A DNA stretch of 12,188 nt from CAOJBM01 sp051872535 (lineage in GTDB: Bacteria > Bacillota_I > Bacilli_A > RF39 > UBA660): contig JBJEDY010000030.1 of assembly GCA_051872535.1 (NCBI GenBank), positions 1 to 12,188 of the forward strand. The letters are read 5' to 3'. Below, piece after piece: positions 6,759 to 12,188 of the stretch (its first letter is position 1; each line of letters begins with the position of its first letter). The position numbers were made by a program, and so were the translations under genes. The notes below the pieces were generated by a model. The model was not told the DNA's origin and ran no database searches. It was given only the letters and a program-made list of their open reading frames with translations.

Positions 6759-8186
6759 CTAATTATTGAGTACTTTTTTAATTTCTTCCTTAGCTTTTTC
6801 AACACTCTCTTTATAAGGATTCATAACATAAGTTTTAGCACTTTTATATGAATAAGTATAATCATAATGATCTTCTCCATCTAAAACATATGTAGATATT
6901 TTCCACTCTTTTTGTAAATCTAATTCTTGTTTTATCATTGAAGTTATTTCTTCATCAGTCATATTTGTAATAAAGGCTGCCGATAATGATTTTAGTAAAG
7001 AATTATAATTTTCTAATATTTTCGGAGATAAGGCTTTATCAAGTATCGCCTTAAGAACAATTTGTTGATTTTTATTACGAGTTCGATCTCCATCTATAAA
7101 TGCTTTTCTTTCTCTTGAGAATGCTAGAGCTTCTTTTCCATTAAGATTATTCTTTCCTTTATAGAAAGTATAAGGCTCTGTATATTCGTCATAGGCTTTA
7201 GTTGTAAATTCATAGTCACTATAAATGGTAATACCTTTTAAAGCATCAACTATATCAATTAGGGATGTAAAATTAACTTTAATATAATAATTGATATCAA
7301 TATCAAGAAGTTCTTCAATTGCTGCAACCGATTCTTTAATTCCATAAATACCAGCATGAGTTAGTTTATCTTTGCTTTTTTTAGAAGGTAGAGTCACATA
7401 ATAATCACGAGGAATAGATGTAATAGCTAGTTCTCTAGTATCTGGGTTTATAGTTAAAACAATATTTACATCACTTCTTGATGAGTTAGTAACGGAACCA
7501 TAAGTATCAATACCACTTATATAAATATTAAATGAATCACTCATTACATCAACTTTTTTAGTAATATCTTCAATTTCTACTTTTATTTCAAAAGAATCTA
7601 CTACTTTTATTTCTTTGGCATAATCTTTATTTTCCTCTTTTAAGATTTTATTAGTACTTTGTTCTAACATAATTGCATCAACATCTTTATTTAATAAAGA
7701 TATTACCAAATTATTACTATCATAATACTCATCATCAAAATCAATTTTTTCCTTCAAGGTTTTTATTGCTTCTTTATAATCGCTATCAGCTTCTTTCATT
7801 AAACCAATTGTCTTATCTTCTAAATCATTTAATTCATTAATAGAGCTTTCATTTAATACTATTAATTCATATGTTACAGTTTTAAAATTATTCTTTCCTA
7901 ATTTATTTAAGAATCCAATTGTCGATAACTCATAAATTATTCCTATAAAAATTCCAATTATTAAAACAATAGATATTACAACAGAAACTTTTCTTTTAGT
8001 TCCTTTATGATGGGTAAAATAACATAGAATGTAATCAATTATAACTATAGCTATTACAAATGGAATAAAGTATTTACTTGGTAAAATATCAATAGTTTTA
8101 AAAAGAATTAACATTATTAAAGAAAGAATGCATAATGTAATTGAAATAATATAGTTTTTTCTTGTTCTTTTTTTACCTTTTTTCAT
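6759..8186 (-). CDS. LCP (LytR-CpsA-Psr) family cell-wall polymer ligase
   Basis: LCP enzymes attach teichoic acids or other anionic polymers from lipid carriers to peptidoglycan on the outer face of the membrane. The 475 residues begin with a Lys/Arg-rich tail and three membrane segments (about 12-30, 40-57 and 67-88). An extra outer domain (about 100-205) follows, whose 'ELNDLEDKTIGLMKEADSDY' and 'LLNKDVDAIMLEQ' resemble a periplasmic solute-binding fold. The LCP domain is at about 218-385. Its signature residues are visible: 'SRSDVNIVL' (R237, D239), 'SIPRDYYV' (R260, D261), 'ALAFSRER' and 'DGDRTRNKNQQ' (R368, R370, Q374), which bind the pyrophosphate lipid. GGGAGG precedes the ATG at 8186. 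No strong terminator follows. The polymer handled cannot be told, and older names call such proteins transcriptional regulators. Confidence 0.93.
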   Translation of the reverse strand: MKKGKKRTRKNYIISITLCILSLIMLILFKTIDILPSKYFIPFVIAIVIIDYILCYFTHHKGTKRKVSVVISIVLIIGIFIGIIYELSTIGFLNKLGKNNFKTVTYELIVLNESSINELNDLEDKTIGLMKEADSDYKEAIKTLKEKIDFDDEYYDSNNLVISLLNKDVDAIMLEQSTNKILKEENKDYAKEIKVVDSFEIKVEIEDITKKVDVMSDSFNIYISGIDTYGSVTNSSRSDVNIVLTINPDTRELAITSIPRDYYVTLPSKKSKDKLTHAGIYGIKESVAAIEELLDIDINYYIKVNFTSLIDIVDALKGITIYSDYEFTTKAYDEYTEPYTFYKGKNNLNGKEALAFSRERKAFIDGDRTRNKNQQIVLKAILDKALSPKILENYNSLLKSLSAAFITNMTDEEITSMIKQELDLQKEWKISTYVLDGEDHYDYTYSYKSAKTYVMNPYKESVEKAKEEIKKVLNN

Positions 8187-8226
8187 AAAAATCCCTCCCT
8201 ATTTTCGAGTATTTATCATTTTAATA

Positions 8227-8235
8227 ATTATATCA
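8227..8235 (-). promoter_or_regulatory. Extended -10 promoter of the LCP gene
   Basis: TGATATAAT on the minus strand (8235-8227) is a perfect extended -10. No clear -35 is visible at 16-18 nt because that region is occupied by the mtn terminator. It lies about 40 nt upstream of the LCP ATG, just beyond the T-run of the terminator. Confidence 0.5.
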
Positions 8236-8236
8236 C

Positions 8237-8269
8237 AAAAAAAGGATTACCCTTTTTATAAGGAATCCT
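8237..8269 (-). terminator. Intrinsic terminator of mtn
   Basis: On the minus strand AGGATT (8269-8264) pairs with AATCCT (8248-8243) and CCTT (8263-8260) with AAGG (8254-8251). The loop is ATAAA, a two-base GT bulge separates the stems, and seven T follow. It lies about 25 nt past the mtn stop. Confidence 0.75.
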
Positions 8270-8293
8270 AATTTGTATATATTTGACATTATC

Positions 8294-8995
8294 TTACTTA
8301 GTCAATTCTTGTAATAATAAACTCATTGCTTTAGCTATATTTTTACTACTAAATTCTAAAAATTCTTCATAAGTAATCGCATTATTATTGTTTGGTGTAT
8401 CTGATATACTTCTTATTATTAAGAAAGGAATATGATTTAAAAAACATACTTGAGCTACAGAAGCACCCTCCATCTCAACACAAATTGCCTCAAATTTATG
8501 ATTAATCTTCTTCGCCATTTCTGGATCAGTACAAAAAATATCTCCTGAAGCAATTGTTCCTGTAACAATATGCAATTCTTTATTGTTATGTAATGACTTT
8601 TCAGCCTTTTTAACTAAGTATTCATCACTTTCAATATATTTACTTCCAATATTAGGAATATATCCCTTTTCAAAGTTAACTGCTGTTATATCAAAATCAT
8701 GTTGAACTAATTGGTTTCCAATAACTATATCTCCGACATTTAAAGAATTATCAATTCCCCCTGCTACACCAATATTAAAGATATAATCAACTCCAATATT
8801 ATCAATTAAGATTTGAGTTGTACGAGCGGCATTTACTTTACCTATACCACATTCAACTAAAACACATTTAATTCCATTAATATTTCCTTCATAAAAATTA
8901 AGTTCAAATATTTTAAACTCTTTTTCTAAATTCAAATATTCTTTTAAAGCATCAAGTTCTTCTTTTAAAGCAAAAATAATTCCAACTTTTGTCAT
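8294..8995 (-). CDS. mtn: 5'-methylthioadenosine/S-adenosylhomocysteine nucleosidase
   Basis: This enzyme hydrolyses methylthioadenosine and S-adenosylhomocysteine to adenine plus the thioribose or ribosylhomocysteine. It clears SAM by-products in the cytoplasm and feeds the methyl cycle. From the ATG at 8995 it has 233 residues, family length. It starts 'MTKVGIIFALKEEL', with E12 matching the general acid/base Glu12 of the E. coli enzyme. 'ECGIGKVNAARTTQILID' (about 48-65), 'FNIGVAGGID', 'VEMEGASVAQVCF' (E174, E176) and 'IRSISDTPN' (D199, the catalytic Asp) complete the active site. A frame from the TTG at 9010 exists, but AGGTG (9005-9001) is well spaced only for the ATG at 8995. It has terminators on both sides and so is probably monocistronic. 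Confidence 0.95.
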   Translation of the reverse strand: MTKVGIIFALKEELDALKEYLNLEKEFKIFELNFYEGNINGIKCVLVECGIGKVNAARTTQILIDNIGVDYIFNIGVAGGIDNSLNVGDIVIGNQLVQHDFDITAVNFEKGYIPNIGSKYIESDEYLVKKAEKSLHNNKELHIVTGTIASGDIFCTDPEMAKKINHKFEAICVEMEGASVAQVCFLNHIPFLIIRSISDTPNNNNAITYEEFLEFSSKNIAKAMSLLLQELTK

Positions 8996-9011
8996 ATTAT
9001 CACCTAGCAAG

Positions 9012-9017
9012 ATTATA
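9012..9017 (-). promoter_or_regulatory. Possible -10 box for mtn
   Basis: A perfect TATAAT lies on the minus strand between the dacF terminator and mtn. No recognisable -35 is present, and the leader would be only about ten bases, so support is limited to the -10 itself. Confidence 0.3.
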
Positions 9018-9019
9018 GC

Positions 9020-9047
9020 AAAAAAAGATACCTAATACTAGATATCT
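9020..9047 (-). terminator. Intrinsic terminator at the end of dacF
   Basis: On the minus strand AGATATC (9047-9041) pairs with GGTATCT (9032-9026) with one T-G wobble around an eight-base loop, followed by a run of T to 9020. The hairpin begins in the dacF stop codon. With the element inserted, this is also the first terminator downstream of the recombinase gene. Confidence 0.65.
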
Positions 9048-9870
9048 ATTTCCATCCACAGAAGATTGTTTTAAAATTATCTTTTAAGATATCAAAGAAA
9101 GTACTTTTAGGAACATCTTCTTTGATAGTAAGTTCTACTTCATATAATGTTTCACCATTATCTAGGACTTTTAGTTTTCCTACGACATCACCATTTTTTA
9201 CAGGTGCTTTTACTTTCGATACATCAACTTGATAATCATAAGTTTTTAATTCATCGTTAATACTTTTTAGTTCTATAATTTCTTCTTTAATAAGTAGATT
9301 TGCTTCGTCAAGTTTTCCTTTATCAACTTTAACTTTACCTATATTTGTATTATAATCAACTACTTTATTTAACTTATAATTATTAAAGCCATAGTTTAAC
9401 ATATTAGTTGTATCTTCACTACGTAAGTTTGTATTTCCTTCTCCCATTACAACAGAAATAAATCTAATATCATTACGAATTCCTGTTGCTGTTAAACAAT
9501 AACCAGCATTAGCTGTAAAACCTGTTTTTAATCCATCTACTCCCGGCATAAAACGAACTAGTTTATTAGTATTTACAAGCCATATTTTAGTTCCATCTGG
9601 TTTATTTAAATATTCTTCATATGTACTAGTAAATCTTAAAATATCTTGATGTTTTAAAAGTTCTTTGGCCATCAAAGACATATCATAAGCACAACTATAA
9701 TGATTTTCTTCATCAAGTCCATGAACATTAACAAAGTTAGTATTTTTACAACCCAGTTCACTACACTTATCATTCATCATTTTTACAAAGTTTGTTGTAG
9801 AACCACCAATTTTTTCAGCCATAGCTACAGCAGCATCTGTCGCTGTTACTAAAAAGCAGTAAAAAGTCAT
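9046..9870 (-). pseudogene. dacF: 3' part of D-Ala-D-Ala carboxypeptidase gene (DacF/PBP5 family), interrupted at its 5' end
   Basis: DacF-type enzymes trim the terminal D-Ala from peptidoglycan stem peptides. DacF itself is a sporulation member that tunes cortex or forespore-wall cross-linking. The homology here begins at 'DAAVAMAEKIGGS' and continues through 'MNDKCSELGCKNTNFVNVHGLD', the KTG box in 'PGVDGLKTGFTANAGYCLTATG' (about 109-130 of the open frame), 'SVVMGEG', a beta-rich PBP5 C-terminal domain (about 170-255) and an amphipathic tail 'STFFDILKDNFKTIFCGWK'. The family is normally about 380-400 residues, so roughly 110-120 are missing: signal peptide, SxxK with the nucleophilic serine, and the S and N of SxN (here 'TAT'). 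The first codons are element-derived sequence, and the ATG at 9870 has no ribosome binding site. The fragment cannot be an active enzyme as it stands. The dacF name rests on synteny with sigF-spoVA. Confidence 0.85.
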
Positions 9871-11485
9871 TTAAATTTAAGCTACTATTGTGGCCAAGTA
9901 TGTTAAGTTTTAAATGTAACTTAACTTTATGAATGTTATCCTTTTCCTGTAATCTTTCAACATATATAGTATCTATTATACTTCCAAATATTCTAAATAC
10001 TGATTCATCATCATCTAAAATTACACTTTTTATTTTTTTATAAAAATTATCTATATTATCTTTATAATTATCTTCTTTAGTAATAGAAAAATAATCTATC
10101 TTTTTCTTTTCTAAAATATCTAAATCAGAATTATATTTTTCTCTTTGAACATTATATTCTTCTGAATCTATTTCTTTTCTAGCTCTCATATTAATTAGTT
10201 CTGCTTTGGCACTTTTAATATCTTCTAATTTTTTATCTATATCATTTATCTCTTTGGTATAGTCTTTTTTTATTTCTGTTTCACTTATCAAATTATATAA
10301 TTCTTTTATAATATCACTTTCTTTGTTTAAAAAAGTATTAGTCATTTTTTTAAATATATCTAATAATTCTTCATAATGGATAATTGGTGTATTACAACCA
10401 TTTGCTTTTTCTTTACCATATTTTCTATAATTAGAACATCCCCAATATTTACTTATTTTACCTGTTATTTTATTCTTATAACTACCTTTTATAAAAGATG
10501 CTCCATCATGATAACATTTAATTTTACCAGAAAGTGCATACCTCATATTAGTTCTAGTATGAGTTTTATGTTTATAAGAATTCTTGTTTAATATCTCATT
10601 ACATTTTTCCCATAGTTCTTCTGAGACAATTGGAGGACAACTCTCATTATCTTTATAAACGATCCATTCTTCTGGTTTAAATCTAATTCTTTTTTTAGAA
10701 TGATAATCAATAGTAGTTTCCTTATGAGCACAAAAGTATCCTTTATACTTTGGATTTCTAATAATCCTACCAATTACAGAACCTGCTAATGGTTTATTTG
10801 TTTTACTCTTAATATTATATTCTTTATATAAATAATATCCTAATCTAGAAGTTCCCATTTTTCCTTTAGCATACTCGTCAAATATAAGTCTAATTAATAC
10901 TGCTTCTTCTTCTACTATTTCTAGTTTTCCTTTATTTTTTCTATAACCATAAAAATTATCATTACCAGATACTATTCCTTTTTCAACACTTCTCTTATAT
11001 CCAAATCTAATTCTTTCAGATAATTTTCTAATTTCATCTTGAGCAATACTTGACATGATAGTTAAACGAAGTTCTGAATCCGAATCAAATGTATTAATAT
11101 TATCATTTAAGAAAAATACACCAACTCCATGTGATAATAATTCTTGTGTATATTTTATACTATCAATAGTATTTCTTGAAAACCTTGATATTTCTTTTGT
11201 TAATATTAAATTAAATTTCCCATTTTTAGCATCATTAATCATTTTAAGAAAATTATCTCTTTTATTTACACTAGTACCTGATATACCTTGATCTACATAG
11301 CCAGGAACAAATACCCAATTCTCTTGTGACTTTATATAATTTTCAAAATACATAATTTGATTATCTAATGAATTTAATTGTTCTTCATGATCCGTTGATA
11401 CTCGAGCGTAAAATGTAACACAAAGTGGTAAGTCAATAAGTTTTTTACCTTGTGCTAAAACATTTCTAATTTGATACATATTCAT
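9815..11485 (-). CDS. Large serine recombinase (integrase) of the inserted element
   Basis: Large serine recombinases integrate and excise elements by double-strand cleavage at att sites. The frame is open from the ATG at 11497 (560 residues; numbers below use it). AGAAGGAG abuts that ATG, so the ATG at 11485 ('MNMYQIRN') is the likelier start. The catalytic domain (about 24-170) has 'YARVSTDHEEQ' (R32, nucleophile S34) and 'EISRFSRNTIDS' (R105, R108). The Recombinase domain follows (about 185-300: 'GTSRLGYYLYKEYNIKS', 'IIRNPKYKGYF'). The zinc ribbon has C328, H330, C354 and C368, a CxH variant of the usual CxxC. A coiled coil (about 410-470) and a beta tail complete it. The last ten or so codons read through dacF sequence in another frame ('NSDRCCCSYG'), so the C-terminus is chimeric. 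It follows the 66-residue gene, whose stop overlaps its ribosome binding site. Confidence 0.95.
   Translation of the reverse strand: MNMYQIRNVLAQGKKLIDLPLCVTFYARVSTDHEEQLNSLDNQIMYFENYIKSQENWVFVPGYVDQGISGTSVNKRDNFLKMINDAKNGKFNLILTKEISRFSRNTIDSIKYTQELLSHGVGVFFLNDNINTFDSDSELRLTIMSSIAQDEIRKLSERIRFGYKRSVEKGIVSGNDNFYGYRKNKGKLEIVEEEAVLIRLIFDEYAKGKMGTSRLGYYLYKEYNIKSKTNKPLAGSVIGRIIRNPKYKGYFCAHKETTIDYHSKKRIRFKPEEWIVYKDNESCPPIVSEELWEKCNEILNKNSYKHKTHTRTNMRYALSGKIKCYHDGASFIKGSYKNKITGKISKYWGCSNYRKYGKEKANGCNTPIIHYEELLDIFKKMTNTFLNKESDIIKELYNLISETEIKKDYTKEINDIDKKLEDIKSAKAELINMRARKEIDSEEYNVQREKYNSDLDILEKKKIDYFSITKEDNYKDNIDNFYKKIKSVILDDDESVFRIFGSIIDTIYVERLQEKDNIHKVKLHLKLNILGHNSSLNLNDFLLLFSNSDRCCCSYG
9825..9860. 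other. Attachment junction (attL/attR) between element and dacF
   Basis: On the minus strand the recombinase 3' end passes without a break into dacF coding sequence. DacF homology is recognisable up to the Asp codon at 9837-9835. The three codons before it read Thr-Ala-Thr where SxN is expected. The crossover dinucleotide therefore probably lies within a few bases of 9838-9850. The exact core cannot be fixed without the other junction or an empty site. Confidence 0.6.
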
Positions 11486-11503
11486 AAGTCTTAACATCTC
11501 CTT

Positions 11504-11704
11504 CTAAACTGGAATTTTAACTACAATATTTATCATATTTTCCTTTATACTTAATTTATCTTCTAATTTAATAATATCTTCATCTAACTTTTTCATTATA
11601 TTATTACATTGACAAAAATCTATTACATCTTTGCTACAAAGTTCATTTAATAATTCTTTTTGTATTTTTTTTTTTACAATTAGAGTTCCAAGATTATTAT
11701 CCAA
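11504..11704 (-). CDS. Small SHOCT-like protein upstream of the recombinase
   Basis: This encodes 66 residues, starting at a TTG (11704-11702) with a strong GAGGAGG about eight bases upstream. No ATG in this frame fits as well. 'IQKELLNELCSKDVIDFCQCNNIMKKLDEDI' (about 14-44) resembles a SHOCT-type helical hairpin ('ELy.kg.It.eEy..i...L'). The rest is a short coiled coil and a hydrophobic end 'MINIVVKIPV'. Two cysteines form 'CQC'. Its TAG stop overlaps the recombinase ribosome binding site, so the two are co-translated. Small proteins of this kind often precede large serine recombinases and may help direction or regulation. I infer that only from position. Confidence 0.7.
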   Translation of the reverse strand: MDNNLGTLIVKKKIQKELLNELCSKDVIDFCQCNNIMKKLDEDIIKLEDKLSIKENMINIVVKIPV

Positions 11705-11740
11705 ATTTTTTCCTCCTCATTTAAACTTATTAGAATAAAT

Positions 11741-11770
11741 AAAAAAAAGAACTCTGTTATTCAAGTTCTA
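11741..11770 (-). terminator. Terminator-like hairpin upstream of the recombinase operon
   Basis: On the minus strand AGAACTT (11770-11764) pairs with GAGTTCT (11755-11749) including one T-G wobble around an eight-base loop, and eight T follow. CTGT (11774-11771) and ACAG (11757-11754) could form a competing stem. It lies between the short Cys-rich frame and the 66-residue gene, so it may end the former or attenuate the latter. Confidence 0.5.
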
Positions 11771-11780
11771 CAGATCATTT

Positions 11781-11947
11781 TTAGTTTTTATATTCTTGTA
11801 TAATCTTTCCTATATCAACTCTGCTCAGTTTTGATTCAAAAATTAAAATTGTATTTAGGCAAAAAAATTGCAATAATCTTCACAGTTCTTGCATTTTTTA
11901 CTATACTCTATTACTTGAAAAAACATAGTCAAATCAATTTTGACCAT
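11781..11947 (-). pseudogene. Short Cys-rich reading frame split at a run of seven T
   Basis: From ATG 11947 the frame reads 'MVKIDLTMFFQVIEYSKKC' and continues 'KNCEDYCNFFA', stopping at 11857-11855. A shift of -1 at the seven T (11867-11861) gives '...CNFFCLNTILIFESKLSR' and then 'VDIGKIIQEYKN', ending at a TAA (11783-11781) just before the hairpin. Joined, this makes 55 residues with C-x2-C-x3-C-x3-C. I do not recognise the family. No Shine-Dalgarno precedes either ATG (11947 or 11926), and TATAAT (11957-11952) would put the transcript start at the first ATG. It may be a decayed gene, a slippage-dependent small protein, or a chance reading. Confidence 0.35.
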
Positions 11948-11951
11948 GTTT
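11918..11951 (-). terminator. Hairpin after the NUDIX-like gene, possible terminator
   Basis: On the minus strand AACATGGTCAAA (11950-11939) pairs with TTTGACTATGTT (11933-11922) with one G-T wobble, a five-base loop and a T-run to 11918. It lies 30 nt after the stop of the NUDIX-like gene. It overlaps the beginning of the short Cys-rich frame, so the two interpretations compete. Confidence 0.55.
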
Positions 11952-11957
11952 ATTATA
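11952..11957 (-). promoter_or_regulatory. Possible -10 box upstream of the Cys-rich frame
   Basis: A perfect TATAAT lies on the minus strand between the NUDIX-like stop and the hairpin, with no convincing -35 at normal spacing. If used, the transcript would begin within the hairpin and be nearly leaderless for the ATG at 11947. Confidence 0.25.
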
Positions 11958-11980
11958 CTTTTTTAAAATTGAATAAAATA

Positions 11981-12188
11981 TTATATATTTGATAATTTAT
12001 CTTTAATGTAATCATCTAATAAATCAGAATCTTTTTTTTCCCATTTATAATCACAGTGTTCTTCACTTAATATTACATTAACATCAGACTTATTAACATT
12101 TACAATAAAGTCAATTTCCAAATCGTGAACTACCTCACCATTTTTTTCTTTTACTTCATCATAATAATGTGTGATAATTGGATTAAAT
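11981..12188 (-). CDS. C-terminal end of a NUDIX-like hydrolase (partial)
   Basis: The frame is open from the window edge (first full codon 12187-12185) to TAA at 11983-11981, giving 68 residues. 'ITHYYDEVKEKNGEVVHDLEIDFIV' followed by 'LSEEHCDYKWEKKDSDLLDDYIKDKL' matches the usual end of NUDIX proteins: a beta strand pair, then 'EEH.dykWv' and a closing helix. NUDIX enzymes hydrolyse nucleoside diphosphates linked to another group. The catalytic box (GX5EX7REUXEEXGU) lies upstream, outside the window, so neither activity nor substrate can be judged. It reads toward the recombinase genes and is presumably cargo of the element. If the element were very short it could instead be a host gene. 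Confidence 0.6.
   Translation of the reverse strand, partial: FNPIITHYYDEVKEKNGEVVHDLEIDFIVNVNKSDVNVILSEEHCDYKWEKKDSDLLDDYIKDKLSNI

Larger units (their letters stand above)
9840..12188 (-). mobile_element. Left part of an integrated serine-recombinase element inside dacF
   Basis: One boundary is the dacF junction near 9840 and the other lies beyond the window, so at least 2.3 kb belongs to the element. Visible contents are the recombinase, a 66-residue SHOCT-like protein, a hairpin, a broken Cys-rich reading frame and the end of a NUDIX-like gene. All lie on the same strand as dacF. No relaxase, phage structural gene or transposase is visible, so the class (phage, ICE/IME or small intervening element) is open. 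The right limit is inferred: no dacF 5' sequence was seen up to 12188. Confidence 0.7.

Noticed and set aside
6741..6765. AT-only inverted repeat after the LCP gene, considered as a terminator
   Set aside because: The 7-bp stem is all A-T and no T-run follows. It overlaps the promoter and direct repeats of the next gene.
9847..9870. ATG at 9870 as a true start of the carboxypeptidase
   Set aside because: It lies inside the recombinase frame, has no ribosome binding site, and the encoded protein would lack both the signal peptide and the catalytic serine.
10376..10591. Plus-strand frame of 71 codons, hydrophobic
   Set aside because: It is antisense to the recombinase. The apparent membrane-like composition comes from A-rich codons read in reverse.
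10588..10773. Second minus-strand frame of 61 codons inside the recombinase
   Set aside because: It is an out-of-frame shadow of the recombinase coding sequence.
11055..11291. Plus-strand frame of 78 codons
   Set aside because: It is antisense to the catalytic domain of the recombinase, with no start signals.
11705..11980. 6S-like or other structured RNA gene
   Set aside because: A transcript between the TATAAT at 11957 and the hairpin at 11741 would be about 200 nt. I could not see the long bulged rod of 6S RNA, nor any riboswitch, tRNA or tmRNA signature.
1..12188. CRISPR array, tRNA, rRNA, insertion sequence ends and Mollicute genetic code
   Set aside because: No regularly spaced repeats, cloverleaf sequences or transposase were seen. 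TGA clearly acts as a stop codon, so the UGA-Trp code is excluded.

Overview
The window comes from a low-GC, endospore-forming Firmicute that uses the standard code, since TGA acts as a stop (for example in the ATGA overlap between spoVAC and spoVAD). Three things point to an uncultured gut-type Bacilli lineage of the RF39/TANB77 kind: the AT-rich codon use, the minimal spoVAC-AD-AE set, and a TasA-like surface protein carrying the 'YYFRG..NNYV.F....WRIVRINGD' signature. That lineage call is an inference from remembered protein style. Every gene I can support lies on the minus strand, so transcription runs from high to low coordinates.

In transcription order, the right end (about 12188 down to about 9840) is part of an inserted mobile element. 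It holds the C-terminal end of a NUDIX-like hydrolase, a short Cys-rich reading frame broken at a run of seven T, a terminator-like hairpin, a 66-residue SHOCT-like protein with a TTG start, and a large serine recombinase. The recombinase frame runs directly into, and terminates inside, the 3' two-thirds of a D-Ala-D-Ala carboxypeptidase gene of the DacF/PBP5 type. The 5' part of that gene (signal peptide, catalytic SxxK and the SxN motif) is absent from the window. The simplest reading is that the element integrated into dacF, with one attachment junction near 9835-9850 and the other beyond the right edge.

Downstream come a terminator, an MTA/SAH nucleosidase (mtn), another terminator, an LCP-family cell-wall polymer ligase with an extra extracellular domain, a TasA/camelysin-like exported protein with its own promoter and terminator, and a sporulation-type sigma factor (probably SigF). 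These are followed by spoVAC, spoVAD and spoVAE, which are coupled by 4-nt overlaps. The last operon encodes a membrane-anchored protein of unknown function, scpA and scpB (condensin partners), and ends in a hairpin terminator.

The order dacF ... sigF-spoVAC-AD-AE matches the classical dacF-spoIIAA-spoIIAB-sigF-spoVA cluster. Here the anti-sigma pair spoIIAA/spoIIAB is missing between dacF and sigF, and nucleosidase, LCP and TasA-like genes lie there instead. The most interesting point is the recombinase element sitting in a gene of this sporulation cluster. It resembles the developmentally excised elements known in sigK and other spore genes, but nothing in this window shows that excision occurs.
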